Shown here in pieces: positions 8,380 through 15,599 of a stretch of DNA of 25,490 nucleotides; position 1 is the stretch's first letter; each line of letters starts with the position of its first letter. The position numbers and the translations under genes are program-made. The notes under the pieces are model-generated. The model had not been told where the DNA came from. It saw only the letters and a program-made list of their open reading frames with translations, and searched no databases. Origin of the DNA: Planctomycetota bacterium (GTDB lineage Bacteria; Planctomycetota; UBA1135; GCA-002686595); NCBI GenBank assembly GCA_020638875.1, contig JACKHS010000037.1, positions 1 through 25,490 of the forward strand, written 5' to 3'.

Positions 8380-9447
8380 GAGACCGAGGCCGCGGTCGCC
8401 GCGGGCCTGCGCTACCTCGCCGCGCGCCAGCGCGCCGACGGCGGTTGGGGCGACCCGCGCCACGTCGACGCGAAGTACGGCCGCGTCGCCGTGGGCAAGA
8501 GCGCGCTCGCCGTGCTGGCCTTCCTCGGCGCGGGGCACACGCAGCGCGGCGCGACGGCGCACGCGGCCGTCGTCGCGCGCGGGCTCGCGTGGCTCGTCGC
8601 GCAGCAGGACGCGCGCACCGGCCACTTCGGCGAGACCTCCGCCTACGGCCACGGCATCGCGACGTACGCGCTCGCCGAGGCCTACGCGCTGACGGGCGAC
8701 GAGGCGCTGCGCGCGCCGCTCGAGCGCGCGGTGGCCGAGGTGTTGCGGCATCAGGACGGCCGGCGCGGCGACGCGCGGCGCTTCGGCGGCTGGAGCTACT
8801 ACTACGCCGACGGGCACCGCTACGACGACTGGCCGCGCGCGTCGATCACCGCGTGGCAGGTCATGGCGTTGCGCTCGGCGCAGCTCGGCGGCGTCGCGGT
8901 GCCCGAGGCGGCGCTCGCCGACGCGCGCGCGTTCCTCCTCGCGGCGCTCGACACGCAGCGCGGCGCGTTCCGCTACTCGCACGACCCGACGCGGCTCGCC
9001 GGCGAGTACGCGGTGCTGCCGGGCTCGACGCCGGCCGCGCTGTTCGCGCTGCACCTGCTCGGCGAGGACCTCGCCGACGAGCGCTTCGCCGCGCCGCTGC
9101 GCTTCGTGCTCGAGCGCGCGCCGCGAGGCTACGTCGCGCCCGACGAGCGCGCCTTCGTCGCGGAGGCCGCCGGCAACCTCTACTTCTGGTACTACGGCAG
9201 CCTCGCCCTGCTGCAGCGCGGCGGCGCGAGCTGGCGGCGCTGGAACGCGGCGCTGCAGGAGACGTTGCTCGGCGCGCAGCGCGACGACGGCTCGTGGCGC
9301 CCGCTCTCGCCGTACGCGCGCTACGCCGACGACGCACCGCGCGACGCGATCTACACCACGGCGATGAACGTGCTCTCGCTCGAGGTCTACTACCGCTACT
9401 TCACGCCGCTGCTCGAGGCCGCGACGCGCGGCGAGGCGCCGCGCTGA
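8380..9447 (+). CDS. Squalene-cyclase/prenyltransferase-type alpha-toroid domain
   Basis: The reading frame is open from 8227 and protein-like from 8353; the first in-frame start codon is a GTG at 8491, which would remove the first repeat. The domain starts at about 8380 and runs to the TGA at 9445-9447, about 355 residues. It consists of helix pairs ending in QW-like motifs: QRADGGWGD, QQDARTGHFGE, RRFGGWSYY, TQRGAFRYSHD and QRDDGSWRPLS. These define the (alpha/alpha) toroid of squalene-hopene cyclases, prenyltransferases and complement-like proteins. I find no DxDD acid motif, so cyclase chemistry is unlikely; a binding or structural role in the periplasm is more plausible. The missing start and the Gly/Ser lead-in suggest it is the C-terminal part of the gene beginning at 6124. 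It converges with the M28 gene with a 3-base gap. Confidence 0.85.
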   Translation, partial: ETEAAVAAGLRYLAARQRADGGWGDPRHVDAKYGRVAVGKSALAVLAFLGAGHTQRGATAHAAVVARGLAWLVAQQDARTGHFGETSAYGHGIATYALAEAYALTGDEALRAPLERAVAEVLRHQDGRRGDARRFGGWSYYYADGHRYDDWPRASITAWQVMALRSAQLGGVAVPEAALADARAFLLAALDTQRGAFRYSHDPTRLAGEYAVLPGSTPAALFALHLLGEDLADERFAAPLRFVLERAPRGYVAPDERAFVAEAAGNLYFWYYGSLALLQRGGASWRRWNAALQETLLGAQRDDGSWRPLSPYARYADDAPRDAIYTTAMNVLSLEVYYRYFTPLLEAATRGEAPR

Positions 9448-9450
9448 CGC

Positions 9451-10872
9451 TCAGCGCCCGCGGCGGCGCTCCGGCGGCCGCATGCCCTCGAGCCACGCCG
9501 GGTCCAGCGCGCCGTCGACGAGCAGCCGCGTCGCCGCCAGGCCCGCGCGCGCCGCGCCCTCGAGGTGCGCGTAGTCGAGCGTGTCGGCCTCGTCGCTGAC
9601 GTGGTGGTAGTCCTCGTGGCCGTCGTAGGTCGAGAGCGTCTGCCCCACGATCCCGCGGTTCACGAAGACGATGTTGTCGGAGCGGAAGAAGTAGTTCTGC
9701 TCGGGGTACGGGTCCTGCACGACGTCGAGCCCCGCGGCCTGGAACGCGGCCAACAGGTTCGTGCGCTCGCCGCCGGTCAGCCACAGCTTGCCCGGGCCGC
9801 CGGCGTTCGCGTCGGGGCGCCCGACCATCTCGAAGTTGAGGTTGCACACCGTGCGGTCGAGCGGCGTCGCCGGGTGATCGAGGTACGCCTCGCTGCCCAC
9901 CACGCCGATCTCCTCGGCCGTGGCGAGCAGCACGATCACCTCGCGCGCGGGGCGCGGGCCGGCGGCGAGCGCCTCGGCCACCTCGAGCACCGTCGCGACG
10001 CCCGAGGCGTCGTCGTCGGCGCCGTTGTAGACGAGGTCGGCCTCCGCGCCGTCGCCCTCGCGCGGCGCGCGCTCGCCGAGGTGGTCGAAGTGCGCCGAGA
10101 GCACCACGGCCTCGCGCGCGAGCTCGGGCCGCTCGGGCGTGCCCGCACCGGCGAGGCGCGCGACGACGTTGTAGCTCGGCAGCGCCTCCAGCTCGTAGTG
10201 GGCGTCGTGGTGCAGCACGGCGTCGGGCGCCGCGAGCAGCGCCGCGCCGAGGGCCTCGCCGTACTCGAACCACGCGACCGGGGCAGCCCCCATCGCGCTC
10301 GCGAGGTGCAGGCGCCCCGGCGGCGGCGGCACCGTCTCGGCGTCGCGCAGGCGCGAGCTCGGCGTCAGCACCGCGCCGAAGCCGGCGCCCAGCGGGAAGC
10401 CGGCCTCCTCGAGCCAGGCGCGCGCGCGGTTGCGGCGCACGTCGACGAACACGAGCGCGAGGCCCGGGTCGGCCTCACCCGGCAGCTCCTCGGCGCTGCG
10501 CACGAAGCGCAGGCGCAGCTCGCCCGCCGGCGCCCCCTGGATCACGCGGAAGTCCGCGCCGTAGGTCGCCGCGCGCTCGCCGAGGCGCAGCTCGGGCAGC
10601 GCGGTGAAGTGCTCGCGCTGGAAGTCGAGGCGCTGCAGGTAGCCGCCCTCGTCCCCCGCCGGCGCCCAGCCGAAGCGCTCCAGCTCGCCGGCGAGGTAGC
10701 GCGCCGCGCGCACGTTCTCCGGCGTCCCGGTGGCGCGCCCGCGCAGCTCGTCGGAGGCGAGGAAGCGCACGTGCGCCTCGAGGTCGGCGGCGGTGACCGC
10801 GGGGGTGGTGGCGCGCTCGTCGGCCGCGAGGGCGGCGAGGAGCGCGAGGGCGAGAGCGAGGCTCGAGTGCAT
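9451..10872 (-). CDS. Secreted M28-family zinc metallopeptidase
   Basis: The 473-residue protein has the M28 (aminopeptidase Y/Q-like) ligand set in order: His261 in SAHFDHLG, Asp286 in NGADDDASG, the Glu320-Glu321 pair in ATAEEIG, Glu348 in NFEMVG where Asp is more usual, and His423/His424 in DYHHVSDEADT. Active members remove N-terminal amino acids from peptides using two zinc ions. Residues about 1-18 are hydrophobic and end in AAD, a plausible signal peptide, although its start lacks a positive charge. An inserted region at about residues 85-220 corresponds to the PA-like domain position of many secreted M28 enzymes. No Shine-Dalgarno is seen; a TAGGCT sits 6 bases before the ATG, which suggests leaderless expression. 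Physiological substrates cannot be read from the sequence. Confidence 0.93.
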   Translation of the reverse strand: MHSSLALALALLAALAADERATTPAVTAADLEAHVRFLASDELRGRATGTPENVRAARYLAGELERFGWAPAGDEGGYLQRLDFQREHFTALPELRLGERAATYGADFRVIQGAPAGELRLRFVRSAEELPGEADPGLALVFVDVRRNRARAWLEEAGFPLGAGFGAVLTPSSRLRDAETVPPPPGRLHLASAMGAAPVAWFEYGEALGAALLAAPDAVLHHDAHYELEALPSYNVVARLAGAGTPERPELAREAVVLSAHFDHLGERAPREGDGAEADLVYNGADDDASGVATVLEVAEALAAGPRPAREVIVLLATAEEIGVVGSEAYLDHPATPLDRTVCNLNFEMVGRPDANAGGPGKLWLTGGERTNLLAAFQAAGLDVVQDPYPEQNYFFRSDNIVFVNRGIVGQTLSTYDGHEDYHHVSDEADTLDYAHLEGAARAGLAATRLLVDGALDPAWLEGMRPPERRRGR

Positions 10873-10878
10873 GTGTAG

Positions 10879-10884
10879 AGCCTA
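10879..10884 (-). promoter_or_regulatory. Candidate -10 box for leaderless M28 mRNA
   Basis: On the minus strand TAGGCT (TAnnnT) is followed by six bases and then the ATG. This spacing places transcription start at or next to the A of the start codon. There is no ribosome site upstream of the ATG, which fits leaderless initiation. No clear -35 box is visible. Confidence 0.35.
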
Positions 10885-11064
10885 CGGGACGGCCCCCCTT
10901 CGGTGGGCACGCGGCGCGCGAGCGTCGCCGCAGGGAGCTGGGCGCCAAGGACTTGCGGCGCTCGTGTCCACGCCGCAGGGCCTGCGCCCGCGTCGCCTGC
11001 CGGGCGAGCGCGCGTTCCCGCGTGTCTGGGCGGGGCCTGCCGGGCCCGCCCGCCCGAGGGGATC

Positions 11065-11113
11065 GGGGCCGGCCCAACGCAGGGGGCCGGTCCCGCCGAG
11101 CCCCGCGGGGCTC
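11065..11113 (-). terminator. Double hairpin after the aminotransferase-domain gene
   Basis: The first element is GAGCCCCGCGGGGCTC at 11098-11113, a perfect 16-base palindrome overlapping the stop codon (11112-11114). The second is an 11-pair stem (11065-11075 with 11084-11094, one G-U pair). No T-run follows. Between this point and the M28 start (10873-11064) I see no gene, only the candidate promoter box next to the M28 ATG. Confidence 0.5.
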
Positions 11114-11369
11114 AGGCGACCAGATCGCGCAGCGCGCGCAGCAGCTGCTCGTTGGTCTTCGGGTCGCTGACGTGGATGCGCACGGCGTTGTCGAGGTGCC
11201 GCGGGACGCTCATCACGCCGGCCGACATGCGGCGGTTGACCTTGCGCGCCAGGTCGGAGGGCGCCTGCACCTCGAGCAGGATCCAGTCGCCGATGGAGGG
11301 CATCGGGTGGATGCCCGGGATGGACGCCAGTCTGGAGCAGAAGCGCTCCTTCTCTTCACCGCTGGTCAT
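11112..11369 (-). CDS. Stand-alone aminotransferase (HisC-like) C-terminal domain
   Basis: This 85-residue ORF starts at an ATG preceded on its strand by GAGGGG with suitable spacing. Its whole length lines up with the small C-terminal domain of class I/II PLP-dependent aminotransferases of the histidinol-phosphate kind. There is an opening helix (ERFCSRLASIPGIHP), a strand (GDWILLEVQAP), a helix plus strand (LARKVNRRMSAGVMSV), and the ending NAVRIHVSDPKTNEQLLRAL, equivalent to the 'lRitVGtxeEN' end of HisC. The PLP-binding large domain, with its Lys, is absent, and upstream sequence on the same strand is not coding-like. It cannot be a transaminase alone. It may be a regulatory or binding domain, or a remnant. 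It lies divergent from thrB, about 320 bases away. Confidence 0.65.
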   Translation of the reverse strand: MTSGEEKERFCSRLASIPGIHPMPSIGDWILLEVQAPSDLARKVNRRMSAGVMSVPRHLDNAVRIHVSDPKTNEQLLRALRDLVA

Positions 11370-11693
11370 CGATGACCCCTCGTTGTCGATTCGCCCCGCT
11401 GCGCGAGGCGCGGTCTTGGTCGGGTCCACGACGCCGGCGGGAGGGCGGAACGGCAGGCTGGAGCGGTCCACGGACGCCGCCCCAGGCCCCTGCACCCCTC
11501 GGAGGCCCCACGCGATCGAGTTCCCATCGAGATCCCCTCCCGATGCGGCACACCTTATCTGGTATGGGTACGGCCTCCAAAGACAAGCGGGGGCGTTTCT
11601 CGCGTCGTCCCCCACTTGGGAAGTCCTGGAATCCGACGGCTCCTCGGGCGGCTCGACTTGCACGTCGTCCGCAGCCGGCCATCCTGTGCGGCG
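11370..11693. promoter_or_regulatory. Divergent intergenic region between HisC-like domain and thrB
   Basis: About 320 bases without a convincing gene. It is less GC-rich than its surroundings, especially at 11549-11570, where ACCTTATCTGGTATGGGT occurs. This island probably holds promoter elements for one or both divergent genes, but I cannot fit clean -35/-10 pairs. Short ORFs across it have no protein-like composition. Confidence 0.4.
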
Positions 11694-12610
11694 ATGAGCT
11701 CGATTCGCGTGCGCACGGCCGCTTCGACCAGCAACCTCGGGCCCGGCTTCGACTTCCTCGGGCTGGCGCTCGAGCTGTGGCTGGAGGTCGAGCGCGAGGA
11801 CCTCGACGGGCCCGCGCACGTCGTCGAGCGCGACGCGCCCGAGCCGGCCGGGTGGCGCGCGGAGGAGGACCTCGTCGCGCGCGCCTTCGACGCGGCGCTG
11901 CGCGCGCGCGGCGTGGGGGCGCGCCCGTCGCGCTTCCGCGTGCGCTCGCCGATCCCCGTCGGGCGCGGCCTCGGCTCGAGCGGCGGGGCGGTGGCGGCGG
12001 GTCTCTACCTCGGCGCGCTCGCGGCCGGAGAGCGTGAGCCCGCGCCGCGCGCGCTCGCCGAGGAAGGGCTCGCGCTCGAAGGCCACCCCGACAACGTCAG
12101 CGCCTCGCTGTTCGGCGGGTGCACGCTGTCCGTGCCGACCGAGGCGGGCCTGCGCGTCGTGCGCGCGCCGCTGGCGTCGTCGCTGCGCTTCACCGTCGCG
12201 TGGAGCGACGCGGTGCTCGAGACGCCGGCCGCGCGGGCGGCGTTGCCGCGCAGCGTGCCCTTCGCCGACGCGGTCGAGAACCCGCGGCGGTTGGCGCTGC
12301 TGCTGGAAGGCCTGCGCACCGCCGACACGGAGCTGCTGCGGCTGGGCGTGGCCGATCGCCTGCACGTCGCGGCGCGCACGGCGCTGATCCCCGGCGCGGC
12401 GCGCGCGCGCGCTGGCGCGGCGCGCGCGCCGGCGCGCTGGCGGCGACCGTCAGCGGCGCGGGCTCGGCGCTCGTCGCGCTGCACACCGACGCCGACGACG
12501 GCGCGGCGATCGCCGACGCGATGGCGCGCGCGCTCGAAGCGGAGAACGCGTGGGCGCGTGCCGCGACGTGGTGCGCGGCGCACGCCGGGACTCACGTCGC
12601 CGCGTCGTAG
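11694..12610 (+). CDS. thrB: Homoserine kinase (GHMP family), one frame break
   Basis: ThrB phosphorylates homoserine with ATP in threonine synthesis. The ATG at 11694 begins the canonical RVRTAASTSNLGPGFDFLGLA (residues 5-25). The GHMP phosphate loop is PIPVGRGLGSSGGAVAAGL (residues 86-104), and the typical EGHPDNVSASLFGG follows at 129-142. The frame breaks in a long GCGC tract at about 12395-12435. The continuation in the next frame gives the expected C-terminal ATVSGAGSALVAL and ends at the TAG at 12608-12610. The repaired length of about 305 residues is normal. One missing base in the repeat explains the break better than gene decay, as both halves keep all motifs. The last 19 bases overlap the convergent ptsI-like gene. 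No thrC or thrA is in the window, and no ribosome site is obvious. Confidence 0.92.
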
Positions 12611-14391
12611 GCGCGCAGGAAGGAGTCGACCAGCGGCAGCACGTCGGCCTGGCAGGCGGCCGAGCCGACCTTGCGCGCGGCGTCGACGGCGCGCTCGAGC
12701 GTGAAGCTGCGCAAGCTGCGCTGCACGTCGTCGAGCGTCACGGGCGGCAGCGAGAAGTCACGCGCGCCCGCGCCGACGACGAAGGGCAACACGCCGGGAC
12801 GCGCGACGCCGGGGTCGGTGACGCAGCACTCGCGGCCCGCTTCGCGCGCGGCGTGCAGCACCGACTGCAACGTGCGCAGGACGACCGGGTGCACGGTCTC
12901 GAAGCGCTCGCCGAGGTCGCGGTGCTCGCGGTCGGCCGCGAGCAGGTACTGCGAGAGCGAGTCGAAGCTCACCAGCAGGAAGTCGGCCTCCTGCAGCAGT
13001 TCGCGCACGCCCATCGCTGCGGCGGGCGTCTCGACCACCGCGCCGAAGCTGACCTCGCCGTCGATCGGGTGGCGGGCGCGCTGCAGGTCCATGCGCACCT
13101 CGAAGAAGGCCTCCTTCACGCGGCGCAGCTCGGCCACGTCGACGACGAAGGGCACGGCGATGCGCACGTGCGTCCCCTCGACGGCGACGCGCAGCAGCGC
13201 TTGCAGTTGGCGGCGCAGCACGCCCTCGTGCGTCAGCAGCGCGCGCGCGCCGGCCTGGCCGAGCGCGGGGTTGGCCTCGCGCCCCTCGTGCAGGTAGCGG
13301 ATGCCGAAGCTCGAGTCGACGTCGAGCAGGCGGAACGTCACCGGCTCGCCGGCGGCCTCCTCGAGCACCGCGCCGTAGTGCGCCATCAGCGAGTCGAGCG
13401 AGGGCTGCTCCTTGTCAATGAGGTACAGCAGCTCGGTGCGGTACAGCCCGATGCCGCGCACGCCGGCGGCCGAAGCGCGCTCGACCTCGGGCAGGTTTCC
13501 GCACGAGGCGCGCACGCGCACGAGCGTGCCGTCCTGCGTCTTGAAGGCCTCCGCGTTCCACGCCTCCACCTGCGGCACGGCGCCGCGGTCGCGCGCGGCG
13601 CGCACCTGGTGGTACTGCGCGCGCACGACCTCGTCGGGGTTCACGCGCACGACGCCCTCGGTCGCGTCGAGGATGACGAAGTCGCCCTCGGCGGCGCGCT
13701 CGAGCAGCCCGTCCACGCCGGTCAGCGTCGGCACGCCCATCGAGCGCGCGAGGATCGCGGCGTGGCTCGTCATGCCGCCCTCCTCGGTGACGATGCCGAG
13801 GACCTCGCGGCCGCCGAGGTGGAACATGTCGACGATCGAGAGCTCGCGCGCGACGAGCACGTAGTCGCCGCCGGGTTCGGGCGCCTGCGCGGCCTCGGGT
13901 TGCTCGAGGTTGCGCAGCACGCGGATGCCGACGTCGCGCAGGTCGACGGCGCGCTCGCGCAGGAGCTCGTTCTCGACGAGGCGGAAGATGCGGTCGAAGT
14001 CGGAGATCACCTTCGCGATCGCCGCCTCGAGGCTCATCTGCTCGTTGAGGATCAGGTTCTCGACGTCGGACAGGAACACCGAGTCGCGCAGGTAGGCGAC
14101 GTGCGTGTCGAGGATGCGCAGGTGGTCCGCGGGGACCTTGCCGGCGAGCTGGGAGCGCAGCTCGTCGAGCTGGCGCTTGGACTCCTGCAGCGACGCGTGG
14201 AAGCGGTTCAGCTCGCCCTCGATGCGGTCGAGCGGGACGCGCTGCGCGTGCGCGCGCGAGAGGTCGTAGTCCTTGCGGTGCACCGTCCCCAGGGCCAGCC
14301 CCGGCGCCACGGGGGTGCCGCGCAGCTCGAAGCCGGCGCGGGCCTCGGGCACGACGACGGAGGGGGTGGGGTTCGTGGGGAGCTCGCTCAT
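12592..14391 (-). CDS. ptsI: Divergent PTS enzyme I-like phosphotransferase
   Basis: Enzyme I moves phosphate from phosphoenolpyruvate to HPr. This 599-residue protein has the expected order: an N-terminal segment starting GTPVAPGLALGTV, an HPr-binding helical part, the phosphohistidine loop GGMTSHAAILARSMGVPTLTG (His210), a linker, and a C-terminal PEP-binding barrel with GIGLYRTELLYL, VETPAAAM and VHPVVLR. Key barrel residues differ. The usual GTNDLTQY reads SFDSLSQY (475-482). The MCGE loop with the catalytic cysteine reads VTDP (524-527), so Thr525 replaces Cys. The first Arg of NPFLGWRAIR is also missing. The phosphoryl carrier function may remain, but PEP turnover is doubtful. No HPr or enzyme II gene is nearby. 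The ATG at 14391 is the first Met before the family start; no ribosome site is visible. Confidence 0.88.
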   Translation of the reverse strand: MSELPTNPTPSVVVPEARAGFELRGTPVAPGLALGTVHRKDYDLSRAHAQRVPLDRIEGELNRFHASLQESKRQLDELRSQLAGKVPADHLRILDTHVAYLRDSVFLSDVENLILNEQMSLEAAIAKVISDFDRIFRLVENELLRERAVDLRDVGIRVLRNLEQPEAAQAPEPGGDYVLVARELSIVDMFHLGGREVLGIVTEEGGMTSHAAILARSMGVPTLTGVDGLLERAAEGDFVILDATEGVVRVNPDEVVRAQYHQVRAARDRGAVPQVEAWNAEAFKTQDGTLVRVRASCGNLPEVERASAAGVRGIGLYRTELLYLIDKEQPSLDSLMAHYGAVLEEAAGEPVTFRLLDVDSSFGIRYLHEGREANPALGQAGARALLTHEGVLRRQLQALLRVAVEGTHVRIAVPFVVDVAELRRVKEAFFEVRMDLQRARHPIDGEVSFGAVVETPAAAMGVRELLQEADFLLVSFDSLSQYLLAADREHRDLGERFETVHPVVLRTLQSVLHAAREAGRECCVTDPGVARPGVLPFVVGAGARDFSLPPVTLDDVQRSLRSFTLERAVDAARKVGSAACQADVLPLVDSFLRAYDAAT

Positions 14392-14522
14392 GTGGGGAGG
14401 GCCGCAGCCCGCTATGCTGACGCCGCGCGCGGCGCCGCTCGGATCGGGTGAGGCGCCATGGTAGCGCGCCTCCCGCCCCCGACCAGCGCGGCCTCGACTC
14501 GCCGCGCCCCGCCCCTGCCCCC
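14392..14522. promoter_or_regulatory. Divergent promoter region, ptsI-like / nuclease
   Basis: This 131-base gap separates divergent starts. TATGCT at 14413-14418 matches a TAnnnT -10 box for the plus strand, about 100 bases before the nuclease ATG, but no -35 partner is convincing. Nothing else is recognisable here. Confidence 0.3.
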
Positions 14523-15560
14523 ATGAGCTTCCGCCCCTTCGCGCGCGCCGCCGCGCTCGCGCTCGCGCTCGCCGCCGCCGCGCCGCTCGCGCGTCCCCTC
14601 GCCGCACCCGCGCACCCCCAGACCTTCGCCAGGTGCGAGGTCCCCACCGAGCTCTTCGAGGTGGTCAAGGTCGTCGACGGCGACACGCTGCACATCCAGC
14701 GCGGCGGACAGGTCGAGAAGCTGCGCCTGCTGTCGGTCGACACCGAGGAGAAGCTCACGCCGGGCATGCAGAGCTCGCCGAGCAAGCCGCAGACGGTCTT
14801 CGGCGAGGAGACGCGGCTGTGGGCCGAGGCGTTCCTCGACGAGTACCGCGATGCGGCGGGCAAGCTCTCCATCGGCCTGCGCTTCCCGGGCGGCGTCGAG
14901 GCGCGCGACGTGTACGGCCGCCTGCTGTGCCACGTCGTGCTGCCGGACGGCATCGACTTCAACCTGCTGCTCGTCGAGCTCGGCAAGAGCCCCTACTTCA
15001 ACAAGTACGGGAACAGCCTGCTGGACCACGAGCGCTTCGTCGCGGCGCAGGAGCGCGCGCGTCACCTCAAGCTCGGCATCTGGGACCCGAGCACGAACGT
15101 GCCGGCCGACCCCGAGCTGCCCAGCGCGCGCCGCGACTACGCGCGGCTGATGCCCTGGTGGCAGGTGCGCGCCGACGCGATCGAGGGCTTCCGCACGCGC
15201 GCCGCCGCGGGCGAGGCCGGGCTGCTCTCGGCCGAGGACGCCGAGGCGGTGAAGCGCGCGGCCGCCGCCGGCGCGACGGTCGAGGTCTTCGGCACGCCGG
15301 ACCGCTACTTCGACGAGCGCGACGGCAGCCTGACCGTGCTGCTGCGCTCGAGCGCCAAGGACGGCGCGGTGCGCGTGGTGATCCCCGCCGACGCCGTGGC
15401 CGCCTTCGAGGGCTTCGACCTGCGCGGGCTCGGCGAGGAGTTCCGCCAGAACTACGCGTACGTGAAGGGCACGCTCGAGCAAGGACCACGCGGTCCGCAG
15501 CTCGTCACGCGCTCGCCCGCGGCGTGGCGCCGCGCCGGCCCCGAGCCGAAGCTGCCCTGA
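14523..15560 (+). CDS. Secreted staphylococcal-nuclease-like (thermonuclease) protein
   Basis: The 345-residue product begins with a signal peptide (residues 1-30), so it acts outside the cytoplasm. The SNase domain (about 43-205) keeps every catalytic position of the micrococcal nuclease family: VVDGDT with the calcium-binding Asp (50-55), Arg68, Asp73-Thr74 and Glu76 in LRLLSVDTEE, and Arg133 in DVYGRLLC. It ends with the typical ERARHLKLGIWDP. These enzymes cut DNA and RNA with calcium. After a helical stretch (about 205-255), residues about 256-340 form a second all-beta module resembling an OB-fold, of unknown role. No ribosome site is obvious. It converges on the FG-GAP genes and shares the strong terminator at 15600-15631. 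Confidence 0.93.
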   Translation: MSFRPFARAAALALALAAAAPLARPLAAPAHPQTFARCEVPTELFEVVKVVDGDTLHIQRGGQVEKLRLLSVDTEEKLTPGMQSSPSKPQTVFGEETRLWAEAFLDEYRDAAGKLSIGLRFPGGVEARDVYGRLLCHVVLPDGIDFNLLLVELGKSPYFNKYGNSLLDHERFVAAQERARHLKLGIWDPSTNVPADPELPSARRDYARLMPWWQVRADAIEGFRTRAAAGEAGLLSAEDAEAVKRAAAAGATVEVFGTPDRYFDERDGSLTVLLRSSAKDGAVRVVIPADAVAAFEGFDLRGLGEEFRQNYAYVKGTLEQGPRGPQLVTRSPAAWRRAGPEPKLP

Positions 15561-15563
15561 GGC

Positions 15564-15597
15564 GCCGTCCGACGGAACGAGCCGTCCGACGGAACGA
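15564..15597. repeat. Two adjacent copies of a 17-base repeat
   Basis: GCCGTCCGACGGAACGA occurs at 15564-15580 and again, identically and with no gap, at 15581-15597. Each copy contains the palindrome CCGTCCGACGG. The pair sits between the nuclease stop codon and the terminator palindrome. Confidence 0.9.
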
Positions 15598-15599
15598 AA

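Noticed and set aside
1970..8380. Genuine pseudogenes or programmed frameshifting
   Set aside because: Too many breaks, all in GC repeats, with motifs kept on both sides and no slippery heptamer seen. Sequence error is the simpler explanation, though not proven.
8380..9447. Active squalene-hopene cyclase (hopanoid synthesis)
   Set aside because: The domain has QW-like repeats, but no DxDD motif was found, and it is much shorter than a full cyclase.
9565..10878. Plus-strand open frame opposite the M28 gene
   Set aside because: It is an antisense shadow. The minus strand holds an intact M28 catalytic set.
10903..11697. Plus-strand open frame across the HisC-like domain and its flanks
   Set aside because: No protein-like composition or ribosome site, and it runs antisense to a better candidate and across terminator hairpins.
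12550..14451. Long plus-strand open frame opposite the ptsI-like gene (633 codons)
   Set aside because: It is the antisense of a gene with clear family motifs. Its composition is Val/Ala/Leu/Arg-rich with no recognisable domain, as expected when GC-rich sequence lacks stops.
15564..15597. CRISPR-like repeat pair
   Set aside because: There are only two copies with no spacer between them and no cas genes in the window.
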